DNA of 28,154 bases from contig DBEG01000001.1 of assembly GCA_002293965.1 (NCBI GenBank), forward strand, positions 1 to 28,154, written 5' to 3'. Position numbers and translations under genes: made by a program. The stretch's first letter is position 1. Every line of letters begins with the position of its first letter. This stretch comes from Actinobacteria bacterium UBA912 (lineage in GTDB: Bacteria; Actinomycetota; Coriobacteriia; Anaerosomatales; UBA912). Of the stretch, positions 14,955 through 22,630 are shown in pieces. The notes below the pieces were generated by a model. It was given only the letters and a program-made list of their open reading frames with translations. It ran no database searches and had not been told where the DNA came from.

Positions 14955-16076
14955 TTGCCCCGCGATTTCTCAGCGTCGACGTTCGTCTTCGTATCGAGCC
15001 GCACCGGCCCGACGATGGGGCGTATCGAGCGCCGCCTTCTGCGCATCATCGAAGCCCTGATCGAACGCGGGGCGATCATCCATCTTATATGCACCCCCAG
15101 ACACCCTCTAGCTACCGAAGCCGCTACATTGGGTGCCGAGGTCGCGCCCTACCACCTCGACAAACTCAACTTCTTCAGGACCCACTCGCGCATGCGCAAG
15201 TATCTGCAGCGATATCACCCGGTTCTCGTACACTCCACCGGACTCCAGGCGGACCTCCTCTCGCGCTGGGCGGCGAAGGACATCCCCACGGCCGCTGTCA
15301 ATTCCATCGCATGTGTCGCCTGGCCCCGCCGCGGCAAAGGCCCGATCTCGACCGCCATCCGCCGTTACCTCGACAGAAGCACTGCCACGGACGTCGATCT
15401 CTTCGTGGTGGACAGCGATTCGCTCCAGCGGCCCTTGGCTGAGCTGGGCGTACCCGCCGACCGGATCCTTCTCGATCGCCCCAGCATCGATCTGGCCGAG
15501 GTCTTCGCACAAGCCGAGGAGCCCTTCACACTTCCTGAGCGCCTCACTGGCCCGCTCGTCGGCTACGCCGGACGCATGGAGCCCGCCAGGGGACTGGAGC
15601 ATCTGGTGACCGCTTCGGCGATACTCGAGGCCAGCGGCGCGATCGCCGAGGTCGTGATCGCAGGCGACGGCCCTCTCCTCAAAGAACTCCAGCGGGACAA
15701 CCGATCCTCGCGCGTCAGATACCTCGGTTACGTGCCGAGCGTTCCCGCTGTGCTCAAGAATCTGGAAATAGCAGTGTTTCCTTCCACCGGCCGAGGAGTC
15801 CCGACCGCACTCATCGAGGCAGCAGCCCTTGCCCGGCCTATCGTCGCCTCGCGCGTCGAGGGGATCGAGGAACTTTTCGAGGATGGCGTCGAGATCAAAC
15901 TCGTGTCGCCAGGGGATCCCCGTGCACTCGCTCACGCAATCGCCGATATGCTCGCCAACCCGACTACCTCACACGAGATGGGGGAGAGGGCCAGACTCCG
16001 TGTGCTCGACAGCTACTCATCGGCTGCGTCGATCGAGCGCCATCTTCAAGCTTACTCCGGCTTGATGTGGGAATGA
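14955..16076 (+). CDS. Glycosyltransferase family 4, atypical donor motif
   Basis: The 373-residue protein follows the GT4 plan: GPTMGRIERRLLRIIEALIERG at the N-terminus (broken here only by family-typical variation), LVGYAGRMEPARGLEHL at the domain boundary, EVVIAGDGPLLKEL, then VRYLGYVPSVPAVL. In the usual EX7E motif the first Glu is Arg (RGVPTALIE), while the second Glu and following ARPIVASRVEGIEEL are kept. The TTG start at 14955 has AGAAAGG 7-8 bases upstream; no better ATG/GTG is present. It ends the polysaccharide half. The preceding 63-base gap shows no recognisable signal. Confidence 0.85.
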   Translation: MPRDFSASTFVFVSSRTGPTMGRIERRLLRIIEALIERGAIIHLICTPRHPLATEAATLGAEVAPYHLDKLNFFRTHSRMRKYLQRYHPVLVHSTGLQADLLSRWAAKDIPTAAVNSIACVAWPRRGKGPISTAIRRYLDRSTATDVDLFVVDSDSLQRPLAELGVPADRILLDRPSIDLAEVFAQAEEPFTLPERLTGPLVGYAGRMEPARGLEHLVTASAILEASGAIAEVVIAGDGPLLKELQRDNRSSRVRYLGYVPSVPAVLKNLEIAVFPSTGRGVPTALIEAAALARPIVASRVEGIEELFEDGVEIKLVSPGDPRALAHAIADMLANPTTSHEMGERARLRVLDSYSSAASIERHLQAYSGLMWE

Positions 16077-16328
16077 GAGAACGATTACCCGTCGATCCCC
16101 CAAGTGCCCTCTCGTCGGAATGTTTGACCGTTCAGCGGCGTAATGTGCCGTTCGCAGATCCACCTGCTGGCAGACGAAAACATTGTCCGATATAGTCCGT
16201 AAGGAGTCGTTAAGGTTGGTGAAGGATTTATGTGGAGTTTCGTCAGTCGCATCCATGCGGATGCGTAGGGCAAGGCAAAGACCAGGGGCAAGAAGAAGAG
16301 AGCCGGTGAGAAGGGGAGTTGTGGACAA
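16077..16328 (+). promoter_or_regulatory. Long leader region with candidate promoter and a hairpin upstream of the giant cytochrome
   Basis: This 252-base gap marks the switch from the glycan locus to the cytochrome locus. CTGGCA (16167-16172) and TATAGT (16191-16196), 18 bases apart, form a plausible sigma-70-type promoter, giving a 5' leader of roughly 120 bases. In that leader a perfect 7-bp hairpin, CGCATCC-ATGC-GGATGCG (16248-16265), is followed by a purine-rich stretch and GGGGAG (16313-16318) before ATG 16329. No known riboswitch consensus fits. The hairpin has no T-tract. Confidence 0.4.
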
Positions 16329-19300
16329 ATGAATAATCGGCAAAGGCCTCTGCTAGCTGCGGTGATCGCGGCTTCTATTGCGTTATCGGCCCTTGCGTTC
16401 CCGGTGTTTGCCTCGGCTCAGGTCGTCGCGAACAACCCTGCCAACCAGGCATGTCTCGAGTGTCATGGGCAGTTCTCGGTTCCATCAGTGGACCGCAACA
16501 CGGCGTGTCGCTCATGCCATATCCCGGGGCTCGCCGGCACCCACCCTTATCATCAGATTGGCTCGAACTGTGGCGCTGCATGTCATCCCGGCTGGGGAGA
16601 CACGCTCATGACCGCAGTACCTTTCTTTACGGACGGCCCATCGGGGGCATCATTCGCGAATCCGAATTCGAAGAATGCATCCGCATCCGAATTGCATCAG
16701 ATCCATGCATCCCCCAGGTGGTCGGGCTTCATCAACACGAATTCAAGCGCATGTGCTAGCTGCCACGCTACCGCCGCATGCGATTCATGTCATGCGGGTA
16801 CGAGGGGTCCGACATACAATCCGTCCATCATTGCCACCAGGCATGCGCTGCACGGCATTACTGCATCACGAGCTCCGGCACCGACACGTCTGGGCATGGT
16901 GGCACAGAATCCGGCGTGGACAGGGCAAGTCGGGCGAGGCGTGACGGGCACCGATCAGTCCCAGCGTACAGTGAGCACCGATACCAACCTGTGCGCCTCG
17001 TCGGGATGCCACTCGGTCACCGCTATGCGTGACTCCGCTCCTGTGTTGCGCGAGGATTACACCCACGCGGTGGGTGGCAACCCAGAACAGCCGCTGGTGT
17101 CCAATGCCGTCACCATCACGCCAGCTGCGGCTTGGCGGCCAAACATCAACAGTCTTAGGACCGCCAACAGGTTCAGTTTCTCCAACACCCTTGGCTCCAC
17201 ACACTCGATCACCTTCATCGGTGACAGGATCGAACTCATAGCCGATCGTGACCCATTCCGCGGCAGGGCCGAAGTATTAATCAATGGAGTTTCCAGGGGC
17301 ATTATCGACCTCTATTCAGCATCGACACAGGCCCAGGTCACGGTCTTCAATGCAGAAGGACTGCCGCCCGGGCCCAATACGATAACAGTGCGCGTTCTTA
17401 ACCAGCGCCAAGCGGCGGCCAGAGCCACATTCGTCGCTATCGACGCATATCGCGTTTACGGGAACTACCCCGTTATCGCCTCTCCTACGTGTATCAGCTG
17501 TCACTCCAACATCGGCGCGCATGGAACCTTTGACCATGTTGCGTCTAGGACGGCTGGGGTATACCCAGGCCCCACTCCCGACTATGCGTGTACGGCTTGT
17601 CACGCCATAGACGTGATAGCCGAGCATCGTCGCCCGAGTGCCACCGCCGCCGCAGCCGACTGTGCTGCCTGCCACGAGACGTTTGCAGGCTACGTCATCA
17701 CCACTTACGATGGGACCTGCTTCTGGAGTGGCTGCCATAGAGTCGCTGGTAACCCCAGGTCCCATGTCGCTACGGCTACGTTGGCGAGCCACCAGTCCAC
17801 TGACGCTGCCACGGTGCTCTGCCGTGCTTGTCACGGGAGCGACCTGGCTCTCATCCACGACGACTCCGCTGGCAACCAACGGGCCAGAAACTCCGGTTCG
17901 CTGACTACGCGATCGATGGACGCGGCTCTACGCACTAACGGATGGACCACCGGCTGCCTAACGTGTCACAGTGCTACCTCATTCCCGACTACTCGTAGCT
18001 GTATAGCGGCTGGCTGCCATGTGGCCAGCGGTGTGACCAGCATGGGCGCTCATCCGATGGCACCCGGAGTCCATATCGCCAGCGGTTCGGATCCCGGGGT
18101 TCCCAGGACAGGTGGGTTTGCATGCGTGACCTGCCACCAGCTCGATGTGATCGACGAACATGACAAGCCCAGCTCAAGAGGAGTCGGCGACACCATAATC
18201 ACTTGTACGAGTTGTCATACAGCAACCTACTACCCTGCAGGTTGGGCTGATGCTCCACCTGCCAGCAACAGGTGTATCGCCTGCCACCCGGTGGCTGGGG
18301 GCATGGCGGGCGCTCCGCACCCCGCATCGAACTACGCTACTGACCATGATTACAGCGTACCTACCGCGAATCTTGGCTGCTCCACTGGGGCCTTCTGTCA
18401 CGGTCCTACCGGCAGCAGTGTTCTCGGCGATGTTAGATTTGCAGACGACCTGCACAGGGCGAACAGACCTGGCAACGCGAACTGTACGAGTTGTCATACC
18501 AACAACACCGCAGTGCCGACGCAGCGCACCTGCACAGGCTGTCATACGGTCGCTCACAACATGCCTCGTGCGCATGCGTCGTCGGTGGCCAGTTTCCCGG
18601 TCAACTCAGAGTGCCTGGCGTGTCACGTGGGCTACAACAGCCTGACCGGCACCACCGTCCATCGCAACTCCTGCTCGATCTGTCACGCCAACAACTCGCT
18701 GACGGCGACCAACACCGCCTACCTTACAGGTCGCTTCACCGGTCAGTGCACCACGTGTCACATTCCCAGTGTCCTTGGCCGCCGGTACTCACCGATCGAC
18801 CCGAACCACTACAACGACACCACTCATACCGCCACAGCGATGAACACAAGCGCTACTGTCGGTACTGCATCGAAGTTGTGCTCTGACTGTCACGCCTCAG
18901 GACTTCGTGCCGAGCACTGGTTCACGCAGGATCAGCCGGTCAACGGAGTCCGTTGCGTCGCGTGTCATATAGACACCACTTTGGGATCGGCCAGTATTGT
19001 GGCGACCAGTTGGCCCACACGCCGGTGCGGTGCCTGTCATGGCGTCATCCACGACGCTATGACTGCGGCTTCTCATGATATGGCGGCGGCGGCAGCTACG
19101 CAGGTCGCGATTCCGTCCAGTCCCGGAGTAGGTTGCTCGGCTCCAGGATGTCACACCAACACGAACAACATCGCCACGTTGCATACGAGTGCTGTAGCGG
19201 GACCAACGCGGCCGAACCCCGGTGCTACGAGTTGCAACGTCTGCCACGTAAATGCTGATACAAACCTGGCAGCCGCCAGGACTGGCGGCTGCATGGCGAC

Positions 19301-21785
19301 GGGATGCCACGCTGGATTGGTCCACAATATGGCAGCGCACAACACCAGGAGTGCCTGTTTACGTTGTCATGAGAACACCACCGATCGGGCTAGGCAGACC
19401 AGCCCGACCATCAATCCAGTACGCATCGATGAGATCAGGTGGTCCGCAGCGTTCGGCGGAGGACTTGTGCATGCATGCGTCGATTGCCACAACGGCAATA
19501 CCGGGCTCGCCGGGAACATGGGTCAGTTCAACACGTCGAACTGCGTAGACTGTCACAACGCCAACGCGGTCGATACGAGCAGGGTGGGCACTAGGACCTA
19601 CGACCCTGTGACTGCGAGCCACTACCCGACGCCTTCGCATAATGCGACTGCGCACACCTTCACCACCACCTCTACGCTCAATGTGTACGGCAACCTCCAG
19701 GGCACCGTCCTTCGGGACAGCTTTGGGGCGACGATAACCACATGGGGCGTCAGATGCACAGCGTGTCACAGCCTCGATATGCGTATCGAGCATGACAAGA
19801 ACAGCATCGTGACATCGTTCGCTTCCAATGCGACATCGCCCAGCGTCCAGTTGGCTCGCTGCATCGAGTGTCATGAGGTCGATGTCGACAGGATCCCCAG
19901 CCGCTGGACCACGGCCTCCGCATGGACCACCGGTGCCACGAGTCCGCGGACTTGCGGCGGAGGAGCGGCAGGAGCCTGTCATGACCTCTCGGCCACCCCG
20001 CTGCACAACCAGTGGGCTGCCAAGCACGACTTCAGCTCGGTAACGGTCACGGGGTCGATCGGATTCAGGCTCGATCCGACGATCTCGATCAACGAGACGT
20101 TCGGCACGGGGACCACTTGGCCCGCAGCTTGGACTCGGAACGACGCTACCAACGTGACGGTCCAGTCTGCTCAGGGTCGTACCGGGTCTGCGGCACGTAT
20201 CACGCACAACTCGACGACACGGACGGACCGTAGCTTCCAGCGGACCATCAATCTGGGCGCCTCCAACCAGGGTGCATCCTTCAGTGTGTGGTACCGAACC
20301 TCGGGATTCGTGTTCGGCGCCAATAGCGCTAACAGGGACAGATTCATGATCGAGGTCTCTCACAACAACGGTACGAACTGGACAGTGCTCGAGGAGACGT
20401 ACAACAACCTCGGATGGACCAACTTCCGCTCAGGGGAGCTGACGCCGTCGGCGAACACGATCGTCAGGTTCAGGGCTAGTCTGGATGCCGCAGGTACGGA
20501 ACAGATATTCGTCGATGACATAGTCATAAATGGCGTGAACAGGCCCGCCTTGAGCAACCCTCCGACTACCACAGCGGCGATCGGTTGTATGAACAACCCC
20601 AACGGCGCGAACTGTCACAACGTCGCCGATGTCGCGAGCCTGCATAGTGCGCTGCCCAATTTTGGGTGCACAGTGTGCCATGCGAGTACAGCGCAGCACC
20701 CGTCGGCCGGGCTGACCTGCCAGTCGGCGGGATGTCATCCCGGCGTGAACCTCAATGCGCACAATCAGACTCCGATCCACAGCACCGCTTTCACAACAGC
20801 GTCAGTGCTGCCCGGTACCGGATTCACATCTGCTTGGTGCTCTGGTTGCCACGATGACGACATCCAACTTGACCATCAGCTCTACAGCATGGCCGACAGG
20901 CCATGCGCTGTATGCCATAACAACGCGTCGAACTCAACAACACCCAACGTCCAGGCATCGGCTATTGCCACGGCCATAACGCGCGCCCGCGGCACGGCGC
21001 TTTGCACCGACTGTCACCGTACCGTGGTGCGCAGAGCCGGTGGGACCACTGCCACGATTCACGCTCAGCGGATGGGCTGGACCGGCGTGCCACAGGCTTC
21101 GCCCGCTACCTCCGCTATCATTGGGGGCGTGCAGTTCAACGACAATTGGTCGGGCCACAGGATGTTCGATTCGATGCGGGGTATGAGAACCACGTTCACC
21201 CCCACCGTGGATGGGGTGCAGGCCAATCGAACTTGGACCACGCCGGCCGTTGCGAATATCCTGTCCAACTGGTCTCCTTCTGTTGAGACCACGACCATGG
21301 TCGTGCGCTGCAACGATTGCCACGGGAGTCTCTCTGGTGCCACCGGCCCTCATGGTGCGGCGATGCGCATACGGATGTTCCCCGGCTTCGAGGCGCCTTA
21401 CACTAGCGCGCACATTAATAGCGGTACCCTCTCGGACGGCAACTCAATCCTCTCGAATATTCCCGGTGCAGGCCGACCGATCTGCGCAAGGTGTCATGAC
21501 GTCGCTAACTTGTTCAACAACACTGCGAACGGTGATGTTCATGGACGTAGTGCCCACCGAGGTACCACCAACGGCCGGTGTATCAACTGCCACGTGCGTA
21601 CTCCGCATGCCTGGAAACGCCCGAGACTTATTGGGTATGTGACTGATCCCCCTGCCTATCAATCGCTGATGGTCACGAGCATCCAGGACAGAGACTATAC
21701 TCCTACCGGGTGGAACGACAACATGTGCGGTACGACGGGCTGCGGCAGTCACCCCCTTAACGTGACCGCTCCTATCTGGCCGTAA
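16329..21785 (+). CDS. Giant secreted multiheme c-type cytochrome (about 33 CXXCH plus about 10 expanded CXnCH sites)
   Basis: The 1818-residue protein starts with a Sec signal peptide (basic RQR, a hydrophobic core, likely cleavage after ASA near residue 30). My hand count finds 33 CXXCH heme-binding motifs, plus CX3CH (residue 81), six CX4CH (222, 464, 558, 936, 988, 1464), CX5CH (684), CX7CH (1209) and CX8CH (1420). A last CX4C at residue 1800 is followed by GSH instead of His. Two heme-free beta-rich domains interrupt the array, at about residues 260-380 and 1250-1405. From 18123 the hemes fall into repeated triheme modules. Heme would be attached outside the membrane, and the likely role is extracellular electron transfer or storage. 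There is no C-terminal membrane helix, LPXTG or SLH domain, so attachment is unknown. ATG 16329 follows GGGGAG by 10 bases; a strong terminator follows the gene. Confidence 0.95.
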   Translation: MNNRQRPLLAAVIAASIALSALAFPVFASAQVVANNPANQACLECHGQFSVPSVDRNTACRSCHIPGLAGTHPYHQIGSNCGAACHPGWGDTLMTAVPFFTDGPSGASFANPNSKNASASELHQIHASPRWSGFINTNSSACASCHATAACDSCHAGTRGPTYNPSIIATRHALHGITASRAPAPTRLGMVAQNPAWTGQVGRGVTGTDQSQRTVSTDTNLCASSGCHSVTAMRDSAPVLREDYTHAVGGNPEQPLVSNAVTITPAAAWRPNINSLRTANRFSFSNTLGSTHSITFIGDRIELIADRDPFRGRAEVLINGVSRGIIDLYSASTQAQVTVFNAEGLPPGPNTITVRVLNQRQAAARATFVAIDAYRVYGNYPVIASPTCISCHSNIGAHGTFDHVASRTAGVYPGPTPDYACTACHAIDVIAEHRRPSATAAAADCAACHETFAGYVITTYDGTCFWSGCHRVAGNPRSHVATATLASHQSTDAATVLCRACHGSDLALIHDDSAGNQRARNSGSLTTRSMDAALRTNGWTTGCLTCHSATSFPTTRSCIAAGCHVASGVTSMGAHPMAPGVHIASGSDPGVPRTGGFACVTCHQLDVIDEHDKPSSRGVGDTIITCTSCHTATYYPAGWADAPPASNRCIACHPVAGGMAGAPHPASNYATDHDYSVPTANLGCSTGAFCHGPTGSSVLGDVRFADDLHRANRPGNANCTSCHTNNTAVPTQRTCTGCHTVAHNMPRAHASSVASFPVNSECLACHVGYNSLTGTTVHRNSCSICHANNSLTATNTAYLTGRFTGQCTTCHIPSVLGRRYSPIDPNHYNDTTHTATAMNTSATVGTASKLCSDCHASGLRAEHWFTQDQPVNGVRCVACHIDTTLGSASIVATSWPTRRCGACHGVIHDAMTAASHDMAAAAATQVAIPSSPGVGCSAPGCHTNTNNIATLHTSAVAGPTRPNPGATSCNVCHVNADTNLAAARTGGCMATGCHAGLVHNMAAHNTRSACLRCHENTTDRARQTSPTINPVRIDEIRWSAAFGGGLVHACVDCHNGNTGLAGNMGQFNTSNCVDCHNANAVDTSRVGTRTYDPVTASHYPTPSHNATAHTFTTTSTLNVYGNLQGTVLRDSFGATITTWGVRCTACHSLDMRIEHDKNSIVTSFASNATSPSVQLARCIECHEVDVDRIPSRWTTASAWTTGATSPRTCGGGAAGACHDLSATPLHNQWAAKHDFSSVTVTGSIGFRLDPTISINETFGTGTTWPAAWTRNDATNVTVQSAQGRTGSAARITHNSTTRTDRSFQRTINLGASNQGASFSVWYRTSGFVFGANSANRDRFMIEVSHNNGTNWTVLEETYNNLGWTNFRSGELTPSANTIVRFRASLDAAGTEQIFVDDIVINGVNRPALSNPPTTTAAIGCMNNPNGANCHNVADVASLHSALPNFGCTVCHASTAQHPSAGLTCQSAGCHPGVNLNAHNQTPIHSTAFTTASVLPGTGFTSAWCSGCHDDDIQLDHQLYSMADRPCAVCHNNASNSTTPNVQASAIATAITRARGTALCTDCHRTVVRRAGGTTATIHAQRMGWTGVPQASPATSAIIGGVQFNDNWSGHRMFDSMRGMRTTFTPTVDGVQANRTWTTPAVANILSNWSPSVETTTMVVRCNDCHGSLSGATGPHGAAMRIRMFPGFEAPYTSAHINSGTLSDGNSILSNIPGAGRPICARCHDVANLFNNTANGDVHGRSAHRGTTNGRCINCHVRTPHAWKRPRLIGYVTDPPAYQSLMVTSIQDRDYTPTGWNDNMCGTTGCGSHPLNVTAPIWP
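17112..17465 (+). other. Beta-sandwich domain insert 1 in the giant cytochrome
   Basis: About 120 residues (about 260-380) lack Cys pairs. The pattern includes HSITFIGDRIELIAD, GRAEVLINGVSRGIIDLYS, GLPPGPNTITVRVL and FVAIDAYRVYG. This resembles the galactose-binding-like/CBM-type beta-sandwich seen as an add-on in many secreted bacterial proteins. A carbohydrate-binding or packing role is inferred from fold resemblance only. Confidence 0.6.
18123..20900 (+). repeat. Triheme-module super-repeat within the giant cytochrome
   Basis: Three module types recur in order. Module A begins CxxCHxxDhxxEHxK (CXXCHX7H); copies start at 18123, 18879, 19755 and 20838, with earlier A-like copies near 17.59 and 17.82 kb. 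Module B begins with an expanded motif and usually an LH pair (18378, 19134, 20586). Module C begins CLxCH (18612, 19356) and ends in a His-rich HYxxxxH segment. The A-to-B distance is exactly 255 bases in two successive units. In the third unit it is 831 bases because a beta-sandwich domain is inserted. The last A copy follows B directly, without C. This indicates internal duplication at protein level. Confidence 0.75.
20095..20540 (+). other. Jelly-roll-like domain insert 2 in the giant cytochrome
   Basis: About 150 residues (about 1255-1405) without heme motifs interrupt the third super-repeat between modules A and B. Segments such as TWPAAWTRNDATNV, SAARITHNS, GASFSVWYRTSG, FMIEVSHNNGTNWTVLEE and TIVRFRASLDAAGTEQIFVDDIVI match the look of MAM/concanavalin-type or CBM-like jelly rolls. 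A binding role for a surface polymer or mineral is inference. Confidence 0.6.
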
Positions 21786-21807
21786 CCGAACCGTAATCTT
21801 GAACCAC

Positions 21808-21837
21808 ACACAGGCCCGGGATTTCCCGGGCCTGTGT
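21808..21837 (+). terminator. Strong hairpin terminator after the giant cytochrome
   Basis: ACACAGGCCCGGG (21808-21820) and CCCGGGCCTGTGT (21825-21837) form a perfect 13-bp stem with the loop ATTT, 22 bases after the stop codon. The following TGTAT is only weakly T-rich, so it may act as an intrinsic terminator of modest efficiency or as a 3' RNA-stabilising hairpin. It separates the cytochrome transcript from the TPR gene. Being symmetric, it could also work on the minus strand. Confidence 0.8.
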
Positions 21838-21901
21838 TGTATCCGGAGCGCACAGCAGTTGCGGTATCATGTGTGCTGGACGTTACCAGCCAGGAGTCTC
21901 T

Positions 21902-22630
21902 ATGCCCTTGCACCGCAAGCATCAAGACATCGACCATGACGTTTCGCTTCTGGATCGCGTGCTACCCACTCTCGCAGGCGGGATGCTCGTCGTCGTCTTG
22001 GTGGCTGCAATTTCGCTCGTGATGTACACACGCGCACTCGATGCCCCCAGGACATCACTCGAACGCGATATCGTGAAGTATCGCGCAGCCATCGAGCAGG
22101 CACCCTCGACGCTCTCCAATCACCTGCTGCTGGCCTCGTCCTATGCTACCGCCGGTCGCAAGGAGGATGCACTGGAGACCGTCCGCCGCGCCCGCGCCCT
22201 ATCGGATGCCGCGATGGTCGATCTGACTGAAGCTGAGGTACTGCGGCTCTTGGGTTCGTCGGCAGAGGCGTTGCCACTCTATGATCTTGCTGTCCAAAAG
22301 GCCCAAGAGGAGCATGACCGCACCCTAATCGACTTGCGAGGCCGTACGGTGACCCTGGAGCCCCCCAACGCCTTGCTTGCTCGGGCCCTACAAGGCCGGG
22401 CGAAGGCGCTACTGGAGTTAGGTGAGATCCAGCGGTCGATTGAGGACCTGGAGCAGGCATCCCAGATCCTGCCCACGGATGCGGACATCCTAGCGGCGCT
22501 GGGAACACATAGGATTCGCTCCAGGGATGTCACTGGGGCCGTGGAAGCGTTCATGGGCGCACTCCGCTTCGTGCCTGATCACCGTGAAGCCCTTGAAGGT
22601 CTCGAGAAGGCGGGGGTCACAGCTCCATGA
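21902..22630 (+). CDS. Membrane-anchored TPR-repeat protein
   Basis: The 242-residue protein has a short cytoplasmic-type N-terminus, one hydrophobic helix (VLPTLAGGMLVVVLVAAISLVMY, about residues 17-40), and then about four TPR-like helix pairs from about residue 60 to the end (for example LLLASSYATAGRKEDALETV, AKALLELGEIQRSIEDLEQA and HRIRSRDVTGAVEAFMGALRF). The TPR part is probably outside the cytoplasmic membrane. TPR domains scaffold protein complexes, and this gene is coupled (ATGA, 22627-22630) to an NHL-repeat membrane protein between two cytochrome genes. A role in assembling or anchoring cytochromes, or in heme maturation, is inferred. ATG 21902 has AGGAG 5 bases upstream; an in-frame upstream ATG (21869) lacks one. 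Confidence 0.8.
   Translation: MPLHRKHQDIDHDVSLLDRVLPTLAGGMLVVVLVAAISLVMYTRALDAPRTSLERDIVKYRAAIEQAPSTLSNHLLLASSYATAGRKEDALETVRRARALSDAAMVDLTEAEVLRLLGSSAEALPLYDLAVQKAQEEHDRTLIDLRGRTVTLEPPNALLARALQGRAKALLELGEIQRSIEDLEQASQILPTDADILAALGTHRIRSRDVTGAVEAFMGALRFVPDHREALEGLEKAGVTAP

Noticed and set aside
15108..15935. Minus-strand frame of 275 codons opposite the third GT4 gene
   Set aside because: Shadow of the GT4 coding sequence; no domain pattern and no ribosome site.
16248..16328. Possible c-di-GMP (GEMM) riboswitch before the giant cytochrome, suggested by AGGGCAAGGCAAAGACC
   Set aside because: The P1b GNRA-loop stem, the ACGCAAAGCC junction and the tetraloop-receptor part of the GEMM consensus are missing; the similarity is limited to a few purine-rich words.
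19359..20363. Long minus-strand frame (334 codons) opposite the giant cytochrome
   Set aside because: The plus strand has a signal peptide and regular CXXCH motifs throughout; the antisense product is Arg-rich and shows no domain.
16329..21785. CRISPR-like or tandem DNA repeat, because TGTCAC/TGTCAT recurs often
   Set aside because: The recurring word is the codon pair for Cys-His in heme motifs, with irregular spacing and no conserved spacer-repeat structure.
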